Shown piece after piece: positions 55,785 to 64,000 of a DNA stretch of 64,000 bases. The stretch comes from Cercophora sp. LCS_1 (taxonomy: Eukaryota; Ascomycota; Sordariomycetes; Sordariales; Lasiosphaeriaceae). The notes under the pieces were generated by a model that was given only the letters and a program-made list of their open reading frames with translations, made no database searches and was not told the DNA's origin. The first letter of the stretch is position 1; every line of letters starts with the position of its first letter. The stretch covers positions 62,001 to 126,000 of the forward strand of contig JAPZLL010000062.1 of the NCBI GenBank assembly GCA_036250225.1, in the 5' to 3' direction. The position numbers and the translations under genes are program-made.

Positions 55785-57128
55785 ATGGCCGACGACGAGC
55801 CGTCGTACATTGACTACGAGGCTTTTCTCGACCCGTCCTTCTCCCCATCGGCATTTGCCAACACGCTGGTGCTCGCAACCAACAACGCCTCCGATACACC
55901 GCTCGACCTCTCGACCCCCCTCTCCCGCGTCCTCTTCGACATTCAAGAAATCGACTCGCACATCGACGTCCTGACCACCCGCTCAGCCCTCCCTCTCCTC
56001 ACGCACACCAAAGCCCAAAACGACGCCAGCGCCCACATCGTCGCCGAGATCGACGCCCAGATCAAGGCGCTCAACGACAGCTACAAGCAGCTCGAGAAGG
56101 AAGTCACACAGAAACATGCCGAGGCGGATGAAGTCCGACAAGTTGCATCGCGGCTATGGGAGACGCTCCGTCTTGCGCGCGCAGTCGGGCGCTGCCTCCA
56201 GCTGGGACGACAGCTCGAGGTGCAGCATGCCGAGGTGAATCCGGCCAGGGGCAAGGAAGATCATCGCGCATTAGTGCGATGCACGCATACACTTCTCGCG
56301 CTGCGAGAATTACTAGGGACAGATGCTATACCGGGGGGCGAGGGCTTCGGGCTAAAGAGGGTCGATGCCGTTAAATCGCTGGGGGAAAGCGTGGTTGCGC
56401 CGGTGGCCGAGTCGACGCGGGAAACTGCCGAGCGCATCATTCGGGAATTCTCAATGGGGTCGGCGTCGGGCTCGGCGCTGACGTTTGCGCAGTCGGAAGA
56501 GACAAAGGCGCGGACAGTATCGGCGCTCGCGACGTTGTATCTACTGTCGCCGACGAATCTACCCAAGGGCGAGAGGTGGAGTCCCGTGTTGATGCTCAAG
56601 GCGTTGGAGGTGTATCTGAGGAGCGCGCTGCAGAGCAGCATTGCCGGGCTTTCAAGAGCGTTGGCCACATTACCGAGTCTGGAGAGGACGCTTAATGAGG
56701 TCAGCGCCAGGTGCCAGAACGTGGTGGCGCTGGAGGCGGTCTTGGAGGCGACCAAGGCTCCAGCGCACCCGTTGTTGCCGGCCGGCACAAAGGTGGAAAA
56801 GAATGGGAACATGCTGCAACCGCTGCTGGCGCATCTCGAGACGGGATCACTGGCGAGTTATTTCTGGAGGACGATGGCGGGGAGTTTGGCTGGACGCGTC
56901 CAAGAGATCGTCAGTAAGGGTGGCGTATCTGCGAGGACGCTGAGGACGAATCGGCAGAATGTTGGGGATGCCATCAGGGATTGCGTCATCAGGGGGAGTC
57001 GGTTGCCGAGTGCTGTGGCCAGCGCCGGTGGGAAAACAAAAGCGAAGGCCCTGGAAGAGGGTGAAGAGCACTGGGAGCGAGAGATTGCTGTCATGGTTGG
57101 GAGTGTGGTTGGAAATCTTGGGAGGTGA
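55785..57128 (+). CDS. COG5: Conserved oligomeric Golgi complex subunit 5
   Basis: 447 aa, single exon. The start is DDEPSYIDYEAFLDPSFSPSAFANTLVLATN, shortened to YEAFLDPSFSPSAFAN, matching the Cog5 N-terminus. Next comes the LDLSTPLSRVLFDIQEIDSHI heptad region and a long helix (IDAQIKALNDSYKQLEKEV). Later parts include ALRELLG, ALEVYLRSALQSSIAGLSRALATLPSLERTL (shortened: LRSALQSSIAGLSRAL) and a C-terminal VGDAIRDCVIRGSRLP. COG5 is in lobe B of the eight-subunit COG tether, which captures vesicles in retrograde traffic within the Golgi and so supports glycosylation. The length is close to yeast Cog5 (about 400 aa) and much shorter than the animal proteins. It is a housekeeping gene and anchors the otherwise lineage-specific 40-64 kb part. 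Confidence 0.88.
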   Translation: MADDEPSYIDYEAFLDPSFSPSAFANTLVLATNNASDTPLDLSTPLSRVLFDIQEIDSHIDVLTTRSALPLLTHTKAQNDASAHIVAEIDAQIKALNDSYKQLEKEVTQKHAEADEVRQVASRLWETLRLARAVGRCLQLGRQLEVQHAEVNPARGKEDHRALVRCTHTLLALRELLGTDAIPGGEGFGLKRVDAVKSLGESVVAPVAESTRETAERIIREFSMGSASGSALTFAQSEETKARTVSALATLYLLSPTNLPKGERWSPVLMLKALEVYLRSALQSSIAGLSRALATLPSLERTLNEVSARCQNVVALEAVLEATKAPAHPLLPAGTKVEKNGNMLQPLLAHLETGSLASYFWRTMAGSLAGRVQEIVSKGGVSARTLRTNRQNVGDAIRDCVIRGSRLPSAVASAGGKTKAKALEEGEEHWEREIAVMVGSVVGNLGR

Positions 57129-57534
57129 CGCGATGTAGCCTCTAATCGGCCCTGGAAAACCGCCTTAGAATATGGAATTCCGATTCACGAGCCGTTATAC
57201 ATACGTCAATTTCTTCGGTCAATGTTTGACAGTCGATGCAGCCCTGCTACCTCTTGTGCTTGTATTCCCCTTGTGAAATAGTGAGGCTTTCCCTATACAA
57301 CGCTCTCCATGTTGTCCTCCTCGAAACAGCCGTTACCTCGGCGGCACTCATGCATCAGCAGCGATAGGGTGTAGACGAGCGTCCAGAACAAGTTCCCAGG
57401 ACGAAGAAACAAGAGGCCAGTATCAGCGGCTGCGGCCTCTGCCGTCGAGGCCCCTCCCTCCGGGGGATATAAACAGAGGTAGGAGGGGCAATTTTCACTG
57501 GAAAGGGCCATGGGTCCCAAGTAATTGCCACCTA
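57129..57534. other. 3' region of COG5
   Basis: About 400 bp; no gene is supported. Confidence 0.4.
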
Positions 57535-57711
57535 TGGCGCAGCGGTATGGCGAGGACTGCGATTCGAATACCCTCTGGGTTCGAATCCTGCAGGCGTCTG
57601 AGATCATTTCTGCGCGCCTTTGGAATCGACGAGGACACCACCTGACTTGGTGCTCTGAGATCGAGTTCCCTTTCTAGTTTTTGCTTTTGTTTCCTTCCTC
57701 TTTTTTTTTTT
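57535..57711 (+). mobile_element. Possible tRNA-headed SINE
   Basis: TGGCGCAGCGG (57535-57545) matches a Pol III A box. GGTTCGAATCC (57578-57588) is a perfect tRNA B box, 32 bp apart, the spacing of a tRNA. The segment folds only poorly as a tRNA (imperfect acceptor and T stems), and about 110 bp of unrelated sequence follows, ending in T11 at 57701-57711, a Pol III terminator. That layout is what a tRNA-derived SINE looks like. Target duplication was not found. Confidence 0.35.
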
Positions 57712-58078
57712 GCCCACCAACCGAACGGAATGGTTCCCACTGCTTCTCCTACAATAACGCTGACAGAATACCATCCAGCCCAGCTGGCTCTCCCCGCCGA
57801 AAAAGAGGGATTTACATCTCTTGCTGTGAACGAAGCCCCTGGTGCAGCGAACACATTGCCCTGGGCAAGTCGATGTTCTTATTGTTAGTTGACTTTGGCC
57901 CCTGAGCCACCAGACCCGCAGAACGAAACTCAAGTTTGTCACCGGGTTCAAAGTAGTAGAGATCCTTTGTTGATGTCTCGTCGTTTCCCATGTCCGACTA
58001 GCATCATCGAGCAACGAAACTACATCCTCTTTCTCGGACAACCAAGAGATCCTCGGCACCCAACCTGTTCAGTGATTG

Positions 58079-58560
58079 TCAGTCCCTACTGAGGCGGGCA
58101 ACGGGCAACGAATCGGCGGTCATATTCCACTTCCGTTGTTCGGAAGCAGATGGGGAGCGTTGCTTCTGAGTCTCGAAGTCTAGAGGATTCGCCGCTGCCT
58201 TCCCCGTGGAGCCAACAAAAAGGCCCGTCAGCAAAAAGAATAGTGCTCCAGTCACTGTGGCGGACACGACACCTCCCGATACGGTCCTGGTCGACTTCTG
58301 CCTGTGCCCACTTTCTCTAGGAGGTCGACTTTCTGGTGAATCAATTCGATTCTGGTTGTAGCCAATCGGAGCAGTGCGATGTGCTTGCAACAGTTCCTCC
58401 GTCAAGCGCCCCGGTGAACTGCCGGTGAGGCCCGGGAAGATGTAGTCTCTCCGTATTGTTTACCGCGCCGTTGCCTGTGCCGTCCGTCTGTGGCCGGCCA
58501 TTGTCTTCGATGTACTGCGTCAAAATCGATGACACGGGCGGGATTGAAACATACTTCTCA
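58079..58560 (-). other. Possible small membrane-protein gene or relic
   Basis: On the minus strand, one frame (ending at 58079) runs ...RLTEELLQAHRTAPIGYN... through a hydrophobic segment VVSATVTGALFFLLTGLFVG to a stop, without an ATG at its start. A second frame immediately upstream (about 58540-58341, ILTQYIEDNGRPQTDG) also looks coding-like. The two may be exons of one gene or a decayed gene; a convincing splice junction could not be chosen. Confidence 0.25.
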
Positions 58561-59031
58561 CAAGTTCACATGTCAGTTTGCTATACATCGCTAGAGTATA
58601 CACTGTTGTTTCTGCGTCATCAGAAGAGTAGACCCAATGGGGTCATGTGAAAACGGCCACCGAAAACGAGCGTCCAGTATTAAGGGTATCATCACTAGGA
58701 GGGGCGATGCCTGTCGCGTTGGCATCCGAGCTAAAGATTGAAGGAGGGCTGGCTATCCTATTCGTGGCACATCCAGTTTCTGTAGGAACATGCTACTAGT
58801 GCCGTGAATGTCGTTGCCGCCGTGGTAGGTCGTCACAGTGAAGCAGATTTGTGTGTAGCTCCACCGCCATTATGGTTGAGCTTATTTCATCAAATTCGGT
58901 CGACGAGTCAATGGGAAATTGGAAAAGAACTGTGAAGACGGACTAGCATCTGTGAGCTGTTCGAAAATGTAGACTAGCTGTTCTGAGGTTGTCGTGGATA
59001 CCGACTATAGTTTCCAATGTGCTCCCGACTA

Positions 59032-59571
59032 GAGAGTTATTTTTCGCACCCCCCATTTCGCTTCATGTCACACCCCAACCACCATAACCGAAGTCCCAGC
59101 CCTTGGGGACTTAAAGTTATCTGTCATTTCAACAGGCCTGAAACCGCTGATAAACCCGAATCTTTCAATGACGCCACCTTAGGGCTTCCCGCGCCACGGG
59201 ACTACCCGCCGCGTCACCAACGCGCTTGTCCTTTTGGTGATGGTGGTGATAATATTGGGTGCAGATTGTAGGATTTCGTTAAAGGTAAGGTCCATAATTT
59301 AAATGTGTGCGCGCTGAAACCCCCCGAAAACACCATTGAGTTGTCCAAAACACCAAAAACCAAAGTGGTGATATTTAGGTTTGGTGGCGGCGCCTTATGG
59401 AGAGGATGCATTGCTGGCTTTAGCTACATCATTGAAAATTACGCGGATTACCTGGGTTTTCGAGGGTCCGGCTATGATAAGTTACAAACCTTGTATGACC
59501 AGTGAGGGTTGGAGTTATGTATGGATGGGGTGTGACATGGAGCGAAATGGGGGGTGCGAAAAATAACACTC
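59032..59571. mobile_element. hAT-like MITE with 50-bp terminal inverted repeats
   Basis: 59032-59081 and the reverse complement of 59522-59571 match at 47 of 50 positions (both contain GTTATTTTTCGCACCCCCCA). The element is 540 bp. It is flanked by CCCGACTA (59024-59031) and CCCGAATA (59572-59579), 7 of 8 bases identical, an 8-bp target site duplication as made by hAT transposases. No transposase gene lies inside: internal frames are short and unrelated. It is therefore a non-autonomous copy. Near-identical inverted ends suggest a fairly recent insertion. It sits in the gap between COG5 and the BTB gene. Confidence 0.8.
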
Positions 59572-60542
59572 CCCGAATATAGAGTGTTTTGCTGGAAGTC
59601 ATCAGCCGGGCCTGATATGAATAGTCTGGTAGGTCAGAGCGCCCTCCGTCCGCCATATTTTTGACTGGAAGCTAGCGTGGTGGGATGGAAAAGAAAACAG
59701 GCATCAATAGTTTGGGTGACAACCTGGAAGGTGCAAGGCAGAGGCGGTCTCACGAATAAGGAAGGGGCGTTTGAAATTTGCTGCTGCTTAGTTCGATTTC
59801 TTGCAGGCCTATCCGAAAGCCTTCTCTCTCTCCGCAACTTCCGCAAAAGCGTTCCTCTCTCTACCCAACACCTCCCTCGTGCAATTCAACTCTTTTGCAC
59901 CTTGAACCAACACCATTCGCCTTCAAGCCAACGCCTTTCCCCCCCCCGCCAGTGCGCTTCCTCTCAAAGCCAACACGTCCTCTCCGTCAAGCGACGCCAC
60001 TCTCTCTTGAGTTAACACCTTGCTCAACCCAACCGACGCCTCCTCTCCTTGAACCAAGGTATCCATTCCTCATATCAATACCTTTCTCACATCACACAAC
60101 GCATTTGCCTTCTTTGTGCCTTCCTTGGAGCAGTCTCTCTGCGGCCTGCCTCCTTCGCAGCACTGGCCTATAAATACCCCCACTGCGCCCTCATATTTTC
60201 CATCAATCCATCAACCATTTCCTCCAAACACAATTTTTCCAAGGACCAACCTCTTCTTCCAACTTCTCCTTCGGCAAACAACTTCGCAATATTGCAGCAC
60301 CACAGCCTCCCCACTCGGCATCACGTCTGGGTTAGTTCCCACGCCGCCTGTTATCGCTTCACCCACGCGTTCCACGTTTTGCTCTAGGCCTCTGATTTCT
60401 TTCACAACATCTCCCACTCCTTCTGTTGTCCCTTGCTCTTGCCCAGGAATCCCCGATGACGTGTTGTTTTGCCGTTCGCCAGCCACTTTTCCAGAGCGAG
60501 TGCTTATTCCAGCTAACCAGTGTTATTGCTGCAGTCCGAACA
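59572..60542. other. Upstream region of the BTB gene
   Basis: Contains a C/T- and CA-rich stretch (59820-60300) with the look of a fungal promoter and leader. TATAAATA lies at 60171-60178. No gene is supported. Confidence 0.4.
60171..60178 (+). promoter_or_regulatory. Possible TATA box for the BTB gene
   Basis: TATAAATA, 365 bp upstream of the ATG at 60543, within a C/T-rich promoter-like stretch. The distance implies a leader of about 330 nt. Confidence 0.35.
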
Positions 60543-61882
60543 ATGTCGTCGGCCCAGAGTTTCGGCGGTGGTCGCGGTCGCGCCTCGCGGGGCCGTGGCC
60601 GCCCTCGTGGCAGCGGTCTTGGTCGCGGCCGTGGTGGTTCTCGGGCCCCGACTCGCCGGGCCCCAGCTCCGGTGCCCGTCCCAGCACTCGCGCCCCTTCC
60701 GGCAGCCCCCGCCGCGCCGCCTGTGCCGGCTTGGTCCGCGGGACCTGAGCAGGAGCGTCGGTTCCGCACCGACGACGTTAGGTATGCATTGTTGACTTTG
60801 ATATAGGCCTCATTGGATTATCAAGAGGCATCTTGCGCGTGCTTGAAGGTGTATCGTGCTAATGGTTGGGCCTTTTGTCCCCCCGTTGGTAGCCTTTTCG
60901 AGTCTGGCAACTTTGCTGACGCAACAGTCGAGGGCCTGAAGAAGAAGTGGTCGGTGCACAGGGTCATGCTCTGTAGCCGCTCAGCCTGGTTCGAGAAGGC
61001 GTTCTCCGAGGGCATGCAGGCATGTCTGATCCCGTCTACTGCATTGTGTAGCCTACTAACCCTTATCTGCGTCAACAGGAGGGTCAGACCAACCACATCA
61101 AGTTGGCTGATCATGATGACGAAGACATTGAAACCATGATCCGCTTTGTCTACGCAGGCAGTGCGTTTTCATCTCTCCCACAAACCGCAGAACGCTTTCT
61201 GACCTGGTATCTAGCCCTCGACCCCGAGAAGTTCCACCTCGATAACGGCTCGTTCACCATGTACACCAATCTTTACAACCTCGGCCTCTACTTCAAGCTG
61301 ACGACCCTCCAAACCGACGCGCTCACCTTCATCGGCCGCTACGCAGACATCAAATTGAAGACGCTCTGCTCCTACGATCCCCAGCTCTCTGGCCGCAGCG
61401 GCGTCGTCTCGGATACATCGTCACCTGCTCCCTTCATAGAGGACCTGCTTCGAGCCATCTGGAAGGCCTATACGGTCAGCACTGAGCCTAACGAGCTGCA
61501 TAAGCTGCTCGCAACCTTTGTCTTTGCAGGCCGCAACCGCCTGCTGCTGGAGGACGGCTTTGTCGAGCTTGCCAATACAGTGCCCATGTTTGGCACCGAG
61601 ATGTTCAAGCTGATGCTGCGTGAGACTCGGTCCGCCTTCTGCCCACCCGATACGTCGATTCGCCGGGTCGCTTGCGGCTTCGATCATGCGCACAAGAGTC
61701 AGCACCCTGATCGGTGTGGACATTGCAACGAGGTGTTTGATGATCAGACGAACAGGAAGGCAATGTACAGTCCGTTCGAGGGGGCGCTGAGGCCGGTTAC
61801 GTATTGCAGCGAGTGCGTGGGTAAGGGGGAGAATGAGGAGGTGCCGCTTTGGAGGGTGCCTCCTGAGTTTAGGGGTGTTTAG
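60543..61882 (+). CDS. BTB/POZ protein with RGG-rich N-terminus
   Basis: Three exons: 60543-60781, 60893-61019 and 61079-61882; introns 60782-60892 (111 nt, GTATGC...GTAG) and 61020-61078 (59 nt, GC-AG), 389 aa. The first 45 residues are Gly/Arg-rich (GGGRGRASRGRGRPRG), an RGG-type RNA-binding-like tail, then Pro/Ala-rich. From about residue 80 a BTB/POZ domain runs: SLFESGNFADATVEG, KKWSVHRVMLCSRSAWFEKAFSEGMQ, then across intron 2 EGQTNHIKLADHDDEDIETMIRFVYAG, shortened here. The rest is BACK-like helical sequence. A C-terminal pair CGHC and CSEC (residues about 335-371) could bind zinc. BTB proteins usually dimerise and can bring substrates to Cullin-3 ligases. Intron 2's GC donor (CAG|GCATGT) is required: the only nearby GT (CAT|GTCTGA) gives a stop in the next exon. 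Confidence 0.75.
61020..61078 (+). other. Non-canonical GC-AG intron in the BTB gene
   Basis: A 59-nt intron with donor CAG|GCATGT, branch-site ACTAAC at about 61055 and acceptor CAACAG. Both the frame and the conserved BTB motif (SEGMQ|EGQTN) are kept only with this choice. Confidence 0.6.
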
Positions 61883-62272
61883 GGGTAGCAGAGGGGTGTA
61901 GGATAAGGTCGAGGGCATTGGTTCCATTTGGGATGGCATTGCTTGTGTTGATGCTTACTTGTTTTTTTTATGCTGGACTGCATGAAGATGTCCACGATGC
62001 ATATATGGGGTAATGAGAGGAATATCTTTTCAGAGTTTACGCCTCCTTTTTATCTCAAAAGGCGTTGAAGTGAAAAGGAGTGCATTTCGTCTACTTCGAT
62101 AGCATACCCTTGATAAATCACATGCCTTGTTTTGTCCTACCCACGGTCCTTGTCATCCCGTGGTTCCAGTCAACAAAATTGTGAACCTCAATGTCCTCAT
62201 CGCCCACGTTACCAGTCCACCCTGCGGGGCTACTTCAGTCACAAATTGGTCCACGCTTTTAACCACCGGCGT

Positions 62273-62549
62273 GGCTCAGCGGTGAGTCGCGTCACCCTCG
62301 CCGGTGGGGAGGGAATCTGGGGGCTCAAAATCCTCCTTGCCGTCCCGGAGGTCTGCGTTCGAACCCGGGTTCGAGCCAGTCTCCTCCAACCAGGGAGACT
62401 AGTTGGAGGCCAAGTCTGCAACAGGGAAACCAGAACAGACCCTGCTTCTGCCACGAAGAAAGAACCGATGGACGGCGGTTTTCGTAGCCGTCAACCTCTG
62501 CATGCGGGCCGGTGCAGGGCTTGGCGGTGAGCTTTTTGCTTGTTTTTTT
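62273..62549 (+). mobile_element. Possible tRNA-headed SINE with structured body
   Basis: TGGCTCAGCGG (62273-62283) matches an A box and CGTTCGAACCC (62356-62366) a B box. The body has hairpins: CTCCAAC pairing with GTTGGAG (about 62385-62409), and GACGGC pairing with GCCGTC (62472-62493). A T7 run ends it at 62543-62549, a Pol III terminator. The layout matches the 57.5-kb element, but the bodies are not obviously alike. No target duplication was found. Confidence 0.35.
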
Positions 62550-64000
62550 CCCCTCATATTTTACTGTGATGTTTATTCCATTTGTTTTGTGCGACGAATC
62601 TAGGCTCACGAAATTTCCCTTCTCGTCCCCCGCGCACGTGACGTTGCTCACCTGGCTCAGGCTCGGCTCGGTCTTCGCTCAGGATTTGCTCAGGCTTGCT
62701 CACCTTTGCTCAGCCCAATTACCACTTTTGGTGTGCTGCGCCGCGGCACGCTGGGTTACTTCAACTCTAGCCGAGTCGGCCCAGGACTAGCCTTATATAT
62801 GAAGATGGCCAAAATGGGGCTCCATTCTTGAAAATGAACAGTTTTGCCTGTTGTATCTTTCGTGTTGCTCACCTTCCCACTGGCGACATAAGTTAGCATC
62901 TGCCCCACCAAGTCTCACACCAACATCTCTTGTAAACAATGCCACTTCAGTTGTCTAATCCCTTGGGTTCATCAACATACCTCGACAAAACGCTAGGATA
63001 CAGTATGAAGTTGGAATCAAAGGTGTGAAGGTTAACAGGCACCGTTATTGAGCGGGCTGGGAGAGGCCTTATAGCAGGCCACCCCGAGATCCCTCATCCA
63101 AGTTCGGAGGAGTCAGAATCCCATGAGCAAAATGAAAAAAGAGAAGCTGTTCACAATCACTTGAAGCGTGTCATTTGTAGGTAAACAGTGCGCACCTAAC
63201 TAACTTCGACATTTAGCACCTTTTGGACATGTAACACCCAGAGCGGTGGCGGTGGAAGCAGGGAACCCTGATGGAAAACAGCGGCCTTCGAGCACGAACT
63301 GGATTGGACATAACTCCTCGAGGCGTTTTGCTTGGTTGGGACCTATGAGGTCATCAGCATGACCGACCGGTCATAGTTATATACCGTTCCTTTTCGTTGT
63401 GTGGATCCAGGGAGCCGCCTCGACTCTGCCACCACTTATCATTCAGGTGGCGGCTCAGCATAACCAAAGGTTTTCACTTGCTTGTTCAAAGTTTGCGGTC
63501 TTTTAAAGCTCTGTTGATGAGTGTCAATGAGCGTTGATGAGCGTTGGGAAACCACAGTGCAGGTGGCTTTATTCCCGCTGCCCAGCATTCTTCAGCATTG
63601 GGAGCGCCGAAGAAGTTTCAGTCAACGTTATCCATCCTGCCGCGCAGGCATACAATTTTAGGTTTATCATCATAGCTACCAGTGACCAGACCATACGACC
63701 ACAAACATTTCAACAGGCCATGCCCCAAAACGCCGTATTTGTTTGCGAATATACTTCTTGCATGTCGGCCACTCCATGTCAGCCACTCCCTACAACATCC
63801 TGGTGGCTTGTTCCTTAGCAATAAAACAACTTTTTGTTGGGTCTTTAGCGAGACGACTGAAACCACTAGGGGTTAGGCTCAGAGTTTGGCCCGGCAATGA
63901 AGACGATTAGCACAGTACAGTATCTGACACGAGGGCGGTTAGCTCGGGTTTTCTAGCCTCAAGGAAGGACATGGGGTGGTAGCTTTACGTAGCGCCAGCA
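62550..64000. other. Intergenic, no gene recognised
   Basis: Contains GCTCAG-type short repeats near 62650-62712 and an inverted pair GAGCCGCC/GGCGGCTC near 63411-63453. No gene is supported; any gene at the right edge would be outside the window. Confidence 0.35.

Noticed and set aside
63411..63453. Inverted pair GAGCCGCC/GGCGGCTC as a possible terminator or transposon end
   Set aside because: Only 8 bp, with no flanking duplication; too short to support a feature.

Overview
The window is chromosomal DNA of a filamentous ascomycete (Pezizomycotina, most likely Sordariomycetes). The genes have short introns (about 45-110 nt) with GT...CTAAC...AG signals. The families are typical of such fungi: HET, HeLo-like/ankyrin, CFEM receptor, DUF2434, AtaL-like/DUF1857 and DUF3602-like. 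There are no bacterial operons, rRNA genes or CRISPR arrays. Coordinates below are outer bounds; exon joins, which I inferred by hand from splice signals and reading phase, are given in the evidence text.

Layout. 0-23 kb is an accessory region. It holds a tiny spliced membrane protein (2.1 kb), a conserved fungal membrane protein (3.5-5.2 kb), a HeLo-like plus ankyrin protein (5.8-7.7 kb), a membrane-anchored aspartic-protease-like protein without visible catalytic motifs (8.2-9.8 kb), a secreted GH105-type hydrolase (11.2-12.4 kb), a broken 2.5-kb membrane-protein pseudogene (12.6-15.1 kb), a HET-domain protein (15.5-17.5 kb), a secreted two-repeat cysteine-rich protein with a dibasic linker (18.8-19.2 kb), a frameshifted F-box/ankyrin gene (19.7-21.3 kb) and a small basic protein (21.6-22.1 kb). 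Several of these are self/non-self recognition or secreted-protein families, which often turn over quickly in fungi.

24-36.5 kb is the most interesting block. It holds an MFS transporter, a PGAP4-like glycosyltransferase, an AtaL-like (DUF1857) protein, and a cytochrome P450 divergently paired, over an 860-bp shared promoter, with a protein resembling the BcABA3-type (alpha-ionylideneethane synthase) family. A PTH11-like CFEM receptor follows. BcABA3-type enzymes lack canonical terpene-synthase motifs, so a terpenoid cluster here could be missed by standard cluster finders. The family call is from remembered sequence patterns and needs a database check.

38-64 kb is mostly housekeeping: a secreted lysine-rich protein of unknown function, a TVP38/TMEM64 (VTT) membrane protein, a C2H2 transcription factor preceded by about 6.7 kb without a convincing gene, a DUF2434 membrane protein divergent from the Golgi COG5 subunit, and a BTB protein with an RGG-rich N-terminus. 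Mobile DNA sits in the 57-63 kb gaps: a 540-bp hAT-like MITE with 50-bp inverted repeats (47/50 identical) and an 8-bp target duplication, and two SINE-like tRNA-headed segments. Two introns (in the TVP38-like and BTB genes) appear to use GC-AG splice sites.
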